Shown in pieces: positions 1 through 9,850 of a stretch of DNA of 64,000 nt. Origin of the DNA: Vibrio rhodolitus (GTDB lineage: Bacteria > Pseudomonadota > Gammaproteobacteria > Enterobacterales > Vibrionaceae). The DNA lies in assembly GCF_003350325.1 (NCBI RefSeq), contig NZ_QLYZ01000003.1, positions 62,882-126,881 on the forward strand, in the 5' to 3' direction. How positions within the stretch are numbered: position 1 is the first letter of the stretch; every line of letters begins with the position of its first letter. The translations under genes and the position numbers were made by a program. Under the pieces are notes generated by a model. It saw only the letters and a program-made list of their open reading frames with translations. It did not search any database and was not told the DNA's origin.

Positions 1-170
1 TTCTAAGCTCAGTTTCAGCGTGTTTACTTGGATATTTCTTCCTAAATGAGAAGTTGAGCGCATTACAGATCATCGGGGCGTTTGCCGTGCTACTAGCTAT
101 TGCACTTGCTTCACCCTTCAAGTTTAATTCTCTACTTAATTTCCACGTCAAAAAAAGGAATTTACAATGA
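1..170 (+). CDS. EamA/DMT-family transporter, 3' end only
   Basis: The reading frame is open from the window edge and ends at the TGA at 168-170, giving the last 55 residues of a protein. The visible part has a hydrophobic helix, the LGYFFLNEKLS motif typical of the last repeat of EamA (drug/metabolite transporter) proteins, a second helix (IIGAFAVLLAIALA) and a short basic tail. The stop overlaps the ATG of the next gene (ATGA), so the two are probably translationally coupled. The 5' end lies outside the window and the substrate cannot be told. Confidence 0.75.
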   Translation, partial: LSSVSACLLGYFFLNEKLSALQIIGAFAVLLAIALASPFKFNSLLNFHVKKRNLQ

Positions 171-760
171 AATTGACGATTGTATCTGGAAGTCAGCGAG
201 CAAAATCCCAAAGCCTCAATGTGGCTAAGTACTTAGCAAAACTGGCCAATACTCACTTCACAGAAGTTGATGTGTTAGATCTTTACGAGCTCAACCTACC
301 GTTTTGGAACGAAGGTGTGTGGCAAGGTGGCGAAGAGTGGAAGCAATGGACACCGATCGCTGAGAAACTAAAGCAGTCTGATGCTTTTGTATTTATTTCT
401 CCAGAGTGGCACGGCATGGCAACGCCAGCACTGAAGAACTTTCTCCTGCTCACTAAAGACGATGAGCTCGCGCATAAGCCAGCGCTACTAGTGGGCACAT
501 CAGCCAGCGTAAACGGTGTTTACCCAATTAGTGAGCTTAAAGTGTCAGGTAACAAAAACAACCATGTCTGTTTTATTCCTGATCATCTTATCTTCCGTAA
601 TGTGCAAGACATCATCGATGAGAACTTCGATTGTCAAAATGAATCACTGCATGAGCGCAGCGTGTACACAGTAGCGCTACTTGCCGGCTATGCTCGCGCA
701 CTGGCGCCACTGCACGGTGATATGCTCGCCGCAGGCAAGCCGTTTCGCTTTGGTATGTAG
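167..760 (+). CDS. NADPH-dependent FMN reductase / flavodoxin-like oxidoreductase
   Basis: A 197-residue protein of the NADPH-dependent FMN reductase family (flavodoxin-like fold). The N-terminal strand plus loop (IVSGSQRAKSQS) is the usual phosphate-binding loop for the FMN, and the SPEWHGMATPALKNFL stretch at about residues 79-94 matches the second flavin-contacting motif of the family. Length is normal for the family. The start ATG overlaps the stop of the upstream transporter gene, which suggests one transcript. The physiological electron acceptor (free flavin, quinone, azo or metal compound) cannot be read from the sequence. Confidence 0.8.
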   Translation: MKLTIVSGSQRAKSQSLNVAKYLAKLANTHFTEVDVLDLYELNLPFWNEGVWQGGEEWKQWTPIAEKLKQSDAFVFISPEWHGMATPALKNFLLLTKDDELAHKPALLVGTSASVNGVYPISELKVSGNKNNHVCFIPDHLIFRNVQDIIDENFDCQNESLHERSVYTVALLAGYARALAPLHGDMLAAGKPFRFGM

Positions 761-779
761 TTACGTACTAGAGAAAGCA

Positions 780-803
780 AAAGGAGCGCCAATGCGCTCC
801 TTT
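780..803. terminator. Bidirectional rho-independent terminator
   Basis: A ten-base perfect stem, AAAGGAGCGC and GCGCTCCTTT, closes a four-base loop between two converging genes. It is T-rich on the plus side and A-rich upstream, so it can stop transcripts from both directions. Confidence 0.8.
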
Positions 804-818
804 CTATTTGGTTCCGAT

Positions 819-2696
819 TTAACTTCTCAGTACCCTTTCTATCTCACTGATGCTGGTTGGGTCGTCAATGGTAGATGGCACGGTGTAAGATTCACCATCG
901 GCGATTTGACGAATCGTGCGACGCAAAATTTTACCTGAACGGGTCTTTGGCAAGCGCTCGACCACTAAGGCGTGTTTAAAGCAGGCTACCGCGCCAATCG
1001 AGTCACGCACTTTACTGACTAACTCACCTTCAAGCTCTAACGAGTCAATGCTCACGCCATCTTTAAGCACCACAAAGCCAAGTGGCAGCTGACCTTTGAG
1101 ATCATCGTGAATCCCGACCACTGCACACTCAGCAATCGCAGGGTGTCCACCAACAATCTCTTCCATTTCACCTGTTGATAGGCGGTGTCCGGCAACATTG
1201 ATCACATCATCGATGCGCCCCATGATAAATAGATACCCCTCTTCATCTAGGTAGCCGCCATCACCAGAAACATAGTAGCCCGGGAATTGGCTAAGGTAAC
1301 CCGTCTCAAAGCGATCATGGTTGCGCCATACCGTAGGGAGGCAGCTTGGTGGCAATGGACGTTTTAGTGCGACAAAACCTTGTTGGTTGGCTGCGACAGG
1401 CTCACCTAACTCGTTAAGGATCTCAACCTGATATCCGGGAATAGGCTTAGTTGCCGAGCCAGCTTTGACTGGCATCAGTTCAACGCCAGTCGGGTTGCCA
1501 GCAATTGCCCAACCTGTCTCGGTTTGCCACCAGTGGTCAATAACGGGTTTATCGGCTTTGCTCTCAACCCACTCCAATGTTGGCGGATCAAGGCGCTCAC
1601 CAGCCATAAAGATCGCGGTCAGCTTCGATAAATCATACTGCTTGAGGCAATCACCATCTGGGTCTTCTTTCTTGATCGCGCGAAATGCAGTTGGCGCAGA
1701 AAATAGCACATCCACCTGATACTCTTCACATACGCGCCAAAATGCGCCCGGATCGGGAGTACGCACTGGTTTACCTTCATACAAAATCGTCGTGCAGCCA
1801 TGAATCAGTGGAGCATAAACAATGTATGAATGACCAACCACCCAACCCACATCCGATGCAGCCCAGAAAACGCCATCTTGCGGCATATTATAGATAGTGC
1901 CCATGGAATACTTCATCGCGACCGCGTGACCGCCATTGTCACGCACAACACCTTTTGGTTTGCCAGTTGTGCCTGAGGTATAAAGGATGTACAGCGGATC
2001 CGTTGCCAGTACCGGTACACATGCGTGTGGTAGCGCGGCTTGGTAAGCTTGCTGCCAGTCAAGGTCACGTTCTTGATTTAGCTCTGCTGGGCACTGAGGG
2101 CGCTGCAACACAAACACTTTTTCCGGCTTCCAACGGCTATCCATGATCGCTTTATCCACCATCGGCTTATAAGGGATCACTTTATTGACTTCAATGCCAC
2201 ACGAAGCCGTCATCACCACTTTGGGCTCAGCATCTTCAATACGCACAGCTAACTCATTTGGGGCAAAGCCACCAAACACCACCGAATGAATAGCGCCAAG
2301 GCGGGCACAAGCCAGCATTGCCATCGCCGCTTCCGGGATCATTGGCATGTAGATCACCACACGGTCGCCTTTTGTCACCCCTTGTTCCGCTAGCATTCCT
2401 GCAATTCGTGCTACTTGGTCACGCATCTCTTGATAACTATAACGCTGCTTAACGCCCGTTACCGGCGAGTCGTAAATCAGTGCAGTGCTCTCACCTCGCC
2501 CTTGCTCGCAATGGTAATCCAGCGCCAACCAACAGGTGTTCAGCACGCCATCAGGGAACCATCGTTCGATGCCATTTTCATCATTGGCTAAAATTGTCTT
2601 TGGCGCTTCAAACCAATCAATCTGTTGCGCTTGCTGCTGCCAAAATTGCTCAGGCTGCTGCTGCGCCCATTGGTACTGTTCTAGATATGCAGACAT
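819..2696 (-). CDS. prpE: Propionyl-CoA synthetase PrpE
   Basis: A 625-residue acyl-CoA synthetase that activates propionate with ATP and CoA to propionyl-CoA, the entry step of the methylcitrate cycle. It has the AMP-binding signature YTSGTTGKPKGVVRDNGG near the middle and the C-terminal KTRSGKILRR motif whose lysine carries out adenylation and is the usual acetylation target. The frame stays open 22 codons further upstream, but the start at 2696 is preferred because CTGGAGGA lies just before that ATG and the protein then begins MSAYLEQY as in PrpE. It is the last gene of the prp cluster, 153 bases after prpF. Acetyl-CoA synthetase is the main alternative; the context makes PrpE much more likely. 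Confidence 0.93.
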   Translation of the reverse strand: MSAYLEQYQWAQQQPEQFWQQQAQQIDWFEAPKTILANDENGIERWFPDGVLNTCWLALDYHCEQGRGESTALIYDSPVTGVKQRYSYQEMRDQVARIAGMLAEQGVTKGDRVVIYMPMIPEAAMAMLACARLGAIHSVVFGGFAPNELAVRIEDAEPKVVMTASCGIEVNKVIPYKPMVDKAIMDSRWKPEKVFVLQRPQCPAELNQERDLDWQQAYQAALPHACVPVLATDPLYILYTSGTTGKPKGVVRDNGGHAVAMKYSMGTIYNMPQDGVFWAASDVGWVVGHSYIVYAPLIHGCTTILYEGKPVRTPDPGAFWRVCEEYQVDVLFSAPTAFRAIKKEDPDGDCLKQYDLSKLTAIFMAGERLDPPTLEWVESKADKPVIDHWWQTETGWAIAGNPTGVELMPVKAGSATKPIPGYQVEILNELGEPVAANQQGFVALKRPLPPSCLPTVWRNHDRFETGYLSQFPGYYVSGDGGYLDEEGYLFIMGRIDDVINVAGHRLSTGEMEEIVGGHPAIAECAVVGIHDDLKGQLPLGFVVLKDGVSIDSLELEGELVSKVRDSIGAVACFKHALVVERLPKTRSGKILRRTIRQIADGESYTVPSTIDDPTSISEIERVLRS

Positions 2697-2849
2697 TTTG
2701 CTTCCTCCAGTATCCCCTATGACTTGACGTGAAGTAATGTTGCTCAACCACCACGACAACAACGCAAAGTCATTAAGAGATATGTCTTTGATCGCTCCTT
2801 GCTTCTAAAGCGATATCTCAAATTCGTTATTCATCGTTAGGTGCCAGAT

Positions 2850-4040
2850 TTACTCAAATACGTTGAAGGGAACGCGCACGAAACCCTCCATAAGCACTCT
2901 GGCACTGCGACTCATCGACACCTTATTGATTGCCCATTCCCCACTCATTAGGCTCGCCTGTGCGCCCACTTTGAGCGTGCCCGACGGATGACCAAAGGTG
3001 ACAACGCTCTTCTCTCCACCACCAGCAACCAAGTTGACTAACGTACCCGGCACACTGGCAGCAGAAGCGATGGCCACCGCTGCCGTGCCCATCATGGCAT
3101 GGTGCAACTTGCCCATTGATAGCGCTCTAACGTGCAAGTCAATCTCGTCGGCAGTGATGGTTTTGCCACTTGAAGAGAGACAAGTTTGCGCGGGCGAAAC
3201 AAACGCAATTTTGGGCGTATGTTGGCGGCTTTTCGCTTCGTCTAAGTCAGCAATCAGTCCCATTTTAAGTGCGCCGTAACTGCGGATGGTTTCAAACATC
3301 GCTAACGCTTTTTCATCGTTATTAATGTCGTCTTGCAGCTCAGTGCCTTGATAGCCAAGAGATTCCGCATCAATAAAGATGGTAGGAATTCCTGCGGTAA
3401 TTAAGGTGGCGTTAAAAGTGCCGATCCCCGGTACATCGAGGCGATCAATCAGATTACCGGTAGGAAACAAGCTGCTGTCTCCTGCTGCTGGGTCAAGAAA
3501 ATCCACTTGAATTTCTGCGGCAGGGAAAGTCACACCATCGAGTTCAAAATCACCGGTTTCTTGCACCCGACCATCAATCATTGGCACGTGGACAATAATG
3601 GTTTTCTCGATATTCGCCTGCCATACCCGCACCTCGGCAATGCCATTGCGAGGTAATCGCTCTGAGCTGACTAAGCCCGCTTGAATAGCAAATGGCCCTA
3701 CTGCGGCGGAGAGATTGCCGCAGTTGCCACTCCAATCGACAAATGGCCTGTCGATAGAAACTTGCCCAAATAGGTAATCGACATCGTGATCGGGTTGCTC
3801 ACTGACAGAGACAATCACGGTTTTACTGGTGCTTGAGGTCGCGCCGCCCATACCATCAATTTGTTTGGCATAAGGATCGGGGCTACCAATCATGCGCATC
3901 AATAATTTATCGCGCGCTTCACCAGGTTGCTGTGCTTCTGGCGGCAAGTCATTGAGGCTAAAGAACACCCCTTTACTGGTGCCACCACGAATGTAGGTTG
4001 CAGGAACGCGAATTTGAGGTTTGGTTCGATTCATACTCAC
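2850..4040 (-). CDS. prpF: 2-methylaconitate cis-trans isomerase PrpF
   Basis: A 396-residue PrpF-family protein. It isomerises the 2-methylaconitate isomer released by AcnD so that aconitase can hydrate it to 2-methylisocitrate. The N-terminal PATYIRGGTSKGVFF motif, the DGMGGATSSTSK stretch and the SGNCGNLSAAVGPFA segment with its conserved cysteine are PrpF hallmarks. Only three bases separate it from acnD upstream, so the two are surely co-transcribed; acnD and prpF occur together because the AcnD product needs PrpF. Length is usual for the family. Confidence 0.95.
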   Translation of the reverse strand: MSMNRTKPQIRVPATYIRGGTSKGVFFSLNDLPPEAQQPGEARDKLLMRMIGSPDPYAKQIDGMGGATSSTSKTVIVSVSEQPDHDVDYLFGQVSIDRPFVDWSGNCGNLSAAVGPFAIQAGLVSSERLPRNGIAEVRVWQANIEKTIIVHVPMIDGRVQETGDFELDGVTFPAAEIQVDFLDPAAGDSSLFPTGNLIDRLDVPGIGTFNATLITAGIPTIFIDAESLGYQGTELQDDINNDEKALAMFETIRSYGALKMGLIADLDEAKSRQHTPKIAFVSPAQTCLSSSGKTITADEIDLHVRALSMGKLHHAMMGTAAVAIASAASVPGTLVNLVAGGGEKSVVTFGHPSGTLKVGAQASLMSGEWAINKVSMSRSARVLMEGFVRVPFNVFE

Positions 4041-4043
4041 CTC

Positions 4044-6641
4044 TTACTGCGCTAGGAAGTCTTGCGCAAAGCGTTGCAATACGCCGCCCGCTTGGTAAAC
4101 ACTGACTTCATCAGCGGTATCCAGACGACACGTCACTGCTACATCAAGCTTTTCACCATTGGCGCGAGTGATCACCAACGCAAGATCAGTACCCGGCGCT
4201 ATATCGCCCACCACGTCGTAAGTCTCGGTGCCATCAAGGTTTAAGCTATTGCGGTTCACGCCTGACTTAAACTGTAACGGCAACACGCCCATACCGACTA
4301 AGTTGGTGCGGTGGATGCGCTCAAAGCCTTCAGCAACAATCGCCTCAACGCCGGCTAAACGCACGCCTTTAGCTGCCCAGTCGCGCGAAGAGCCTTGCCC
4401 ATAGTCTGCCCCTGCCACCACTATCAATGGCTGTTTGCGCTTCATGTAAGTTTCAATCGCTTCCCACATGCGGGTGACTTTGCCCTCTGGCTCAATGCGA
4501 GCCAGTGAGCCCTGCACCACTTCGCCATCTTGTTTAACCATTTCATTGAACAGTTTCGGGTTGGCAAAAGTAGCGCGCTGCGCGGTTAGGTGATCGCCTC
4601 GGTGGGTGGCGTAAGAGTTAAAGTCCTCTTCCGGCAGCCCCATTTTCGCCAGATATTCACCGGCGGCGCTGCTGGCCAAAATAGCATTAGATGGCGAGAG
4701 GTGATCGGTGGTGATGTTGTCACCAAGGATAGCCAGTGGGCGCATACCTGAAAGCGTTCGCTCGCCAGCCAATGCTCCTTCACCCTCTTTTTGCCAATAA
4801 GGTGGACGACGAATATAAGTACTCATTTCGCGCCAATCATACAGTGGGCTTGGGCTGCGCTCGGCATCATCCAGTTTGAACATCTGGATATAAACTTGAT
4901 TAAACTGCTCGGGCTTAACGTATTTACCCACCACCGCATCAATTTCTTCATCACTTGGCCAAAGATCACTGAGGTAAATTGGCTCGCCTTGAGCATTCGT
5001 CCCCAGTGCATCACGCTCAATATCAAAGCGAATTGTGCCTGCCAGCGCGTATGCAACCACCAGCGGCGGTGATGCAAGAAATGCTTGTTTAGCATAAGGG
5101 TGGATTCGACCGTCAAAGTTACGGTTACCCGATAGCACCGCCGTTGAATAAAGATCGCGGTCAATGATCTCTTGTTGAATCTCAGGGTCCAGCGCGCCGC
5201 TCATGCCGTTACAGGTGGTACAAGCGTAAGCAACGATACCAAAACCGAGCTTTTCCATTTCTTCCAGCAGACCCGCTTCTTCAAGATAAAGCTTCGCCAC
5301 TTTAGAACCTGGTGCGAACGAAGATTTAACCCAAGGCTTACGCACTAAACCCAGTTGATTGGCTTTTTTCGCCACCAAGCCTGCCGCCACCACGTTGCGT
5401 GGGTTACTGGTGTTGGTACAAGAGGTGATGGCTGCGATGATCACTGCACCATCCGGCAGTAATCCCTCTTCTTGTTGCCATTCACTGGCAATCCCGCGTG
5501 CCGCAAGCTCAGAGGTAGGTAAACGGCGATGTGGGTTAGATGGTCCTGCCATGTTGCGCGTTACGCTTGAGAGATCGAATTCCAGTACGCGTTCATATTC
5601 CGCACTATCTAAGTCGTCTGCCCATAAACCGGTCTGTTTGGCATAATTCTCTACCAAAGCGACTTGCTCATCATCACGACCAGTCAGCTTGAGGTAATTA
5701 ATGGTTTGTTCATCAATGTAGAACATCCCCGCCGTTGCACCATATTCCGGAGTCATGTTGGAAATGGTTGCGCGGTCACCAATGGTTAAATCACGCGCAC
5801 CTTCACCAAAGAATTCGAGGTAGCTTGAAACCACACGTTCGTTACGCAGAAACTCGGTGATCGCCAGTACGATATCGGTCGCAGTTATGCCCGGTTGACG
5901 TTTACCGGTTAACTTAACGCCAACGATATCTGGTAAGCGCATCATCGATGGACGACCCAGCATCACCGTCTCCGCTTCCAGACCACCTACACCAATCGCG
6001 ATCACGCCTAGTGCGTCGACATGGGGAGTATGGCTGTCAGTGCCAACACAGGTATCAGGGTAAGCAATGCCTTGTTTGGCTTGTACCACAGGAGACATCT
6101 TTTCCAGATTGATCTGGTGCATGATCCCGTTACCAGCAGGGATCACACTGACATTTTCAAACGCGGTTTTACACCATTCGATAAAGTGGAAACGGTCTTC
6201 GTTGCGACGATCTTCAATTGCACGGTTTTTATCAAACGCATCCGGATCAAAGCCACCATGTTCAACCGCCAGCGAGTGATCAACGATCAACTGCGTTTCA
6301 ACCACCGGGTTTACTTTGGCAGGATCACCACCTTGTTCGGCAATCGCATCACGCAAACCAGCTAGATCGACCAAAGCCGTTTGACCAAGAATGTCATGGC
6401 AAACCACGCGAGCCGGGTACCAAGGAAAGTCGAGGTCACGCTTACGCTCAATAAGCTGCTTTAAGCTTGCTTCAAGCATGCTTGGATCACAGCGGCGCAC
6501 CAGTTGCTCAGCTAGCACGCGCGATGTGTACGGCAGTTTGCTATAGGAATTTGGCGCAATTGCATCCACCGCTTCACGGGCATCAAAGTAGTCGAGTTGA
6601 CTGCCCGGCAGAGGCTTGCGGTATTGGGTGTTTATTGTCAT
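4044..6641 (-). CDS. acnD: Fe-S dependent 2-methylcitrate dehydratase AcnD
   Basis: An 865-residue aconitase-superfamily enzyme that dehydrates 2-methylcitrate to 2-methylaconitate. The three cluster cysteines are visible in AAITSCTNTSNPRN and in YACTTCNGMSG. The C-terminal swivel domain carries the GADYGQGSSRDWAAKG active-site stretch. Early motifs GTDSHTPHVDALGV and GGLEAETVMLGRP are also present. AcnD replaces PrpD in many gammaproteobacteria and is recognised here by its tight pairing with prpF inside a prpB-prpC cluster; on its own it could be confused with AcnA. Confidence 0.95.
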   Translation of the reverse strand: MTINTQYRKPLPGSQLDYFDAREAVDAIAPNSYSKLPYTSRVLAEQLVRRCDPSMLEASLKQLIERKRDLDFPWYPARVVCHDILGQTALVDLAGLRDAIAEQGGDPAKVNPVVETQLIVDHSLAVEHGGFDPDAFDKNRAIEDRRNEDRFHFIEWCKTAFENVSVIPAGNGIMHQINLEKMSPVVQAKQGIAYPDTCVGTDSHTPHVDALGVIAIGVGGLEAETVMLGRPSMMRLPDIVGVKLTGKRQPGITATDIVLAITEFLRNERVVSSYLEFFGEGARDLTIGDRATISNMTPEYGATAGMFYIDEQTINYLKLTGRDDEQVALVENYAKQTGLWADDLDSAEYERVLEFDLSSVTRNMAGPSNPHRRLPTSELAARGIASEWQQEEGLLPDGAVIIAAITSCTNTSNPRNVVAAGLVAKKANQLGLVRKPWVKSSFAPGSKVAKLYLEEAGLLEEMEKLGFGIVAYACTTCNGMSGALDPEIQQEIIDRDLYSTAVLSGNRNFDGRIHPYAKQAFLASPPLVVAYALAGTIRFDIERDALGTNAQGEPIYLSDLWPSDEEIDAVVGKYVKPEQFNQVYIQMFKLDDAERSPSPLYDWREMSTYIRRPPYWQKEGEGALAGERTLSGMRPLAILGDNITTDHLSPSNAILASSAAGEYLAKMGLPEEDFNSYATHRGDHLTAQRATFANPKLFNEMVKQDGEVVQGSLARIEPEGKVTRMWEAIETYMKRKQPLIVVAGADYGQGSSRDWAAKGVRLAGVEAIVAEGFERIHRTNLVGMGVLPLQFKSGVNRNSLNLDGTETYDVVGDIAPGTDLALVITRANGEKLDVAVTCRLDTADEVSVYQAGGVLQRFAQDFLAQ

Positions 6642-6669
6642 AGGGTTACTTCCAGTCTTTTCACTCTTG

Positions 6670-6718
6670 CCACATAGTGTTTGTCAGGTCGTTAACTGCG
6701 CTGACCAACACTATGTGG
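6670..6718. other. 18-base inverted repeat between prpC and acnD
   Basis: The arms at 6670-6687 and 6701-6718 match at 17 of 18 positions around a 13-base loop. The hairpin is not followed by a T-run on the minus strand, so it does not look like a terminator. In the prp transcript it would fold between prpC and acnD and may be a processing or stability element. Confidence 0.6.
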
Positions 6719-6773
6719 TTTGAGTCACTCCAATCTTCAAAATCGTGCGAGTAACAAATACCCATCGGTATAG

Positions 6774-7901
6774 TTAACGTTGCTCGATTGGTACCCATTC
6801 TTGATGCTCAGGACCTGTGTAATCGGCACTTGGACGGATGATGCGGTTATTCGCGCGCTGCTCATAGACGTGCGCAGCCCAGCCAGTCAGACGACTCATC
6901 ACAAAAATAGGCGTGAACAATTTGGTTGGAATATCCATAAAGTGGTAAGCCGAAGCGTGGAAGAAATCGGCGTTACAGAACAGACCTTTCTCGCGCTTCA
7001 TGACAGATTCAACACGCTCTGAGACAGCGTAGAGATGAGTGTCACCCACCGCTTCCGAAAGCTCTTTCGACCAACGTTTAATCAGTGCATTGCGCGGATC
7101 GCTTTCACGATAAATGGCATGACCAAAGCCCATGATCTTGTCTTTGTTCTCCAGCATGCGCATGATGTTGTCTTCGGCTTCTTCTGGCGTTTGCCAGTTC
7201 TCGATCATTTCCATTGCCGCTTCGTTGGCACCGCCATGCAAAGGTCCACGTAAGGTACCAATTGCGCCTGTAATGCATGAATGCAAATCAGACAGCGTCG
7301 ATGCGCACACGCGAGCCGCAAATGTCGATGCGTTAAACTCATGCTCTGCATACAAGATCAATGAACAGTGCATCACTTGCTTATGCAATTCGCTCGGCTC
7401 TTTATCTGTTAGCAGCTTGAGAAAGTAGCCACCGATTGAGTCTTGCGATTGGTCTTCGGTATCAATTCGCACACCATCATGGCTAAAGCGGTACCAGTAA
7501 CAGATCATCGCAGGGAATAGTGATAGCAAACGCTCTGTGGCATGCAGTTGCTCAGAGAAATCTTTTTCTTGTTCAAGATTCCCGAGTACCGAACAACCCG
7601 TGCGCATCACATCCATTGGGTGCGCATCTGCAGGGATCAGCTCAAGCGCGTGTTTAAGCGCTTGCGGTAAACCACGCAAGCTAAGCAGATGAGTCTTGTA
7701 AGTATCTAGCTCTTGTTGATTGGGTAAGTGACCGCGTAACAAAAGATGTGCCACTTCTTCAAATTGAGCGTTGTTTGCTAGGTCTGTAATATCGTAACCA
7801 CGATAAGTTAGACCTGTCCCCGATTTACCGACAGTACATAGTGCAGTGCTACCAGCGCTTTGGCCACGTAGACCTGCGCCGCCTAATTCATTAGTAGGCA
7901 T
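6774..7901 (-). CDS. prpC: 2-methylcitrate synthase PrpC
   Basis: A 375-residue type-I citrate-synthase-fold enzyme condensing propionyl-CoA with oxaloacetate to 2-methylcitrate. Catalytic elements are visible: GPLHGGANEAA (first histidine), the MGFGHAIYRESDPR stretch (second histidine) and the later NADFFHASAYH region with the acid and CoA-site residues. The length is that of PrpC rather than the longer hexameric GltA (about 430). It lies 134 bases downstream of prpB and 132 bases upstream of acnD, all on the minus strand. Confidence 0.95.
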   Translation of the reverse strand: MPTNELGGAGLRGQSAGSTALCTVGKSGTGLTYRGYDITDLANNAQFEEVAHLLLRGHLPNQQELDTYKTHLLSLRGLPQALKHALELIPADAHPMDVMRTGCSVLGNLEQEKDFSEQLHATERLLSLFPAMICYWYRFSHDGVRIDTEDQSQDSIGGYFLKLLTDKEPSELHKQVMHCSLILYAEHEFNASTFAARVCASTLSDLHSCITGAIGTLRGPLHGGANEAAMEMIENWQTPEEAEDNIMRMLENKDKIMGFGHAIYRESDPRNALIKRWSKELSEAVGDTHLYAVSERVESVMKREKGLFCNADFFHASAYHFMDIPTKLFTPIFVMSRLTGWAAHVYEQRANNRIIRPSADYTGPEHQEWVPIEQR

Positions 7902-8035
7902 GTTGAACTCCTTTTCTGTCTGACTCCCCTTCCTGCTGCGTTATTTCTAGGTCGGGTTATCTGTTTTTTATTTAAGCCAGACGATTTCACGTTATTGGAT
8001 GATTAAGTAATGATTTTCTTGGGCTTCCCAGTAAA

Positions 8036-8932
8036 CTATTTTCCTTCGGAGAAAAGCTTATCCAGCTTGTCTTCGTAGTCGTGGTAGTTAAGGTGGGCAT
8101 AAAGCTCTTTACGCGTTTGCATCTCACCGATTAAAGCTTCTTGGTTGCCCTCTTGAAGTAGATGCTGATAAACGTTTTCAGCCGCTTTATTCATCGCGCG
8201 GAATGCGCTAAGTGGGTAGAGCACCATATCTACATTCGATTCGGCTAATTCTTCACAGCCATAGAGTGGCGTTTGACCAAACTCAGTAATGTTGGCCAAA
8301 ATTGGCACATGCTTACCAGTCGCTTTCGCCAGTGCGTTAGAAAACAGGGTGTATTGACCAAGCTCGTTGATCGCTTCAGGGAAGATCATATCTGCGCCTG
8401 CTTCAACGCAGGCAATCGCACGCTCAATGGCACTTTCGATGCCTTCTACCGCTAACGCGTCAGTACGAGCCATGATGACGAAATCATCGTTGTTACGCGC
8501 ATCAACTGCCGCTTTAACACGATCAACCATCTCTTGCTGGCTGACGATGGATTTATTCGGGCGATGACCACAACGTTTCTGCGCCACTTGATCTTCAAGG
8601 TGTACAGCCGCAGCGCCGGCTTTTTCCATGGCTTTAATGGTGCGAGCAATATTGAAGGCGCCACCAAAGCCAGTATCGATGTCCACCAGCAAAGGCAGAT
8701 CACAAGCATTGGTGATGCGGTCAACATCGACCAACACATCATTAAGCGTCGTAATACCTAAATCAGGCAAGCCATAAGAGGCATTGGCGATACCGCCACC
8801 CGATAGATAAATCGCTTGATGCCCAACATTCTTCGCCATCATGGCGCAATATGGGTTCACGGTTCCGACGATTTGTAGGGGATTATTATTTTTTACCGCG
8901 AGTCGAAACTTCGCGCCAGGAGATAAGCTCAT
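8036..8932 (-). CDS. prpB: 2-methylisocitrate lyase PrpB
   Basis: A 298-residue member of the isocitrate lyase/PEP mutase family. It cleaves 2-methylisocitrate to pyruvate and succinate, the last step of the methylcitrate cycle. The catalytic motif is KRCGHRPNK (usually KKCGH) at about residues 120-128; the metal-binding VDIDTGFGG and VHLEDQVAQ stretches and the MARTDA motif are also present. It is the first catabolic gene of the cluster, 29 bases after the gntR regulator. Confidence 0.95.
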   Translation of the reverse strand: MSLSPGAKFRLAVKNNNPLQIVGTVNPYCAMMAKNVGHQAIYLSGGGIANASYGLPDLGITTLNDVLVDVDRITNACDLPLLVDIDTGFGGAFNIARTIKAMEKAGAAAVHLEDQVAQKRCGHRPNKSIVSQQEMVDRVKAAVDARNNDDFVIMARTDALAVEGIESAIERAIACVEAGADMIFPEAINELGQYTLFSNALAKATGKHVPILANITEFGQTPLYGCEELAESNVDMVLYPLSAFRAMNKAAENVYQHLLQEGNQEALIGEMQTRKELYAHLNYHDYEDKLDKLFSEGK

Positions 8933-8961
8933 CTGTTGTTATCCTTATCAGTTCTGTGGTC

Positions 8962-9666
8962 CTAATTATTTTCAGCAAGAGAAATTTGTTGTTCGATCAA
9001 TTTGCGACTGCCTGATATGTGGCGACGCATTAGCATTTCAGCGAGTTCTTCATCGCGATTACGAATCGCCTGAAGAATAAATTTGTGTTCATCCAACGCC
9101 TCTTTAGGACGCGATTGAGCGCGCGGGGATTGGTAGCGATACATGCGCAGCAAGTGATAGAGTTCATCACACAACAGGGAGATCAGCTTTTGGTTGCGGC
9201 TCGCTTTGATGATGCGATAGTGGAAGTCAAAATCGCCCTCTTGGTGAAAATAAGAGGCGCCAGCGACTTCATCAATGTGCGCGGAATGCTGAGAAAGCAG
9301 CATTTCTAAGCCAAGGATTTCTTCTTGAAGAATATGTCTTGCCGCTAGACGCGCCGCCATGCCTTCCAGCGCTTCACGTACGGCATACAATTCAACGAGC
9401 TTTTCAGGAGATAAAGTGATCACCCGCGCTCCCACATGAGCAACGCGTTCGATTAAGCCCAAACCTTCTAAGCGCATAATGGCTTCTCGCAGTGGTCCGC
9501 GGCTGACTTGATAATGTTTGGCTAACTCGGGTTCGGAAATCTTGCTTCCGGAAGGAAACTCACCACTGACAATTGCCTCAATCAGCACCTCAGTCAAGGT
9601 CACCGACTTGGTGCTATCCTTGCCTGTCAGCTTATCTCTCAATTCAGGATTTAACTCGCTATTCAT
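8962..9666 (-). CDS. GntR-family (FadR/FCD subfamily) regulator of the prp cluster
   Basis: A 234-residue regulator with an N-terminal winged helix (about residues 25-90, with ISEPELAKHYQVSRGPLREA as the recognition region) and an all-helical FCD ligand domain (about 100-220, with the REALEGMAARLAARH start). It is the first gene of the prp unit, so it probably controls itself and the cluster through the two palindromes at 9803-9833. The likely inducer is a methylcitrate-cycle intermediate; that is inference from context. In enterobacteria a sigma-54 activator does this job, so the GntR type is the marine gammaproteobacterial arrangement. Confidence 0.88.
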   Translation of the reverse strand: MNSELNPELRDKLTGKDSTKSVTLTEVLIEAIVSGEFPSGSKISEPELAKHYQVSRGPLREAIMRLEGLGLIERVAHVGARVITLSPEKLVELYAVREALEGMAARLAARHILQEEILGLEMLLSQHSAHIDEVAGASYFHQEGDFDFHYRIIKASRNQKLISLLCDELYHLLRMYRYQSPRAQSRPKEALDEHKFILQAIRNRDEELAEMLMRRHISGSRKLIEQQISLAENN

Positions 9667-9782
9667 ATCAAGGCTCTTTGTCTATAACTGTGGTCTGTCA
9701 CTGTGCTTTGAACTTGTTTGCGCTTAGCGAAAAAGAACCCCGCATTAACAAACACTCAAGGTGGCAACATTTATTTAACTTG

Positions 9783-9813
9783 ATTATAAAATAGACCATG
9801 ACATTGTCGACAA
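9783..9813 (-). promoter_or_regulatory. Candidate promoter of the gntR-prp operon
   Basis: On the minus strand TTGTCG (inside the left palindrome) lies 19 bases before a perfect TATAAT at 9788-9783. The spacer is slightly long, but the -10 box is consensus and the -35 sits inside an operator, as expected for repression by the GntR protein. Confidence 0.55.
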
Positions 9814-9833
9814 TCAAGCTAATTGTCGACAAT
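9803..9833. promoter_or_regulatory. Two GntR-type operators, ATTGTCGACAAT
   Basis: Two copies of the perfect 12-base palindrome ATTGTCGACAAT lie at 9803-9814 and 9822-9833, 19 bases centre to centre. They sit 137-167 bases upstream of the gntR start and overlap candidate promoters in both directions. They are the natural binding sites of the adjacent GntR regulator. Confidence 0.75.
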
Positions 9834-9850
9834 TTAGACTAAGGTATAGT
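9823..9850 (+). promoter_or_regulatory. Candidate rightward promoter overlapping an operator
   Basis: TTGTCG at 9823-9828 and TATAGT at 9845-9850 are separated by 16 bases and read to the right, away from prp, into a stretch with no gene. The -35 lies inside the second GntR palindrome. Confidence 0.4.
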
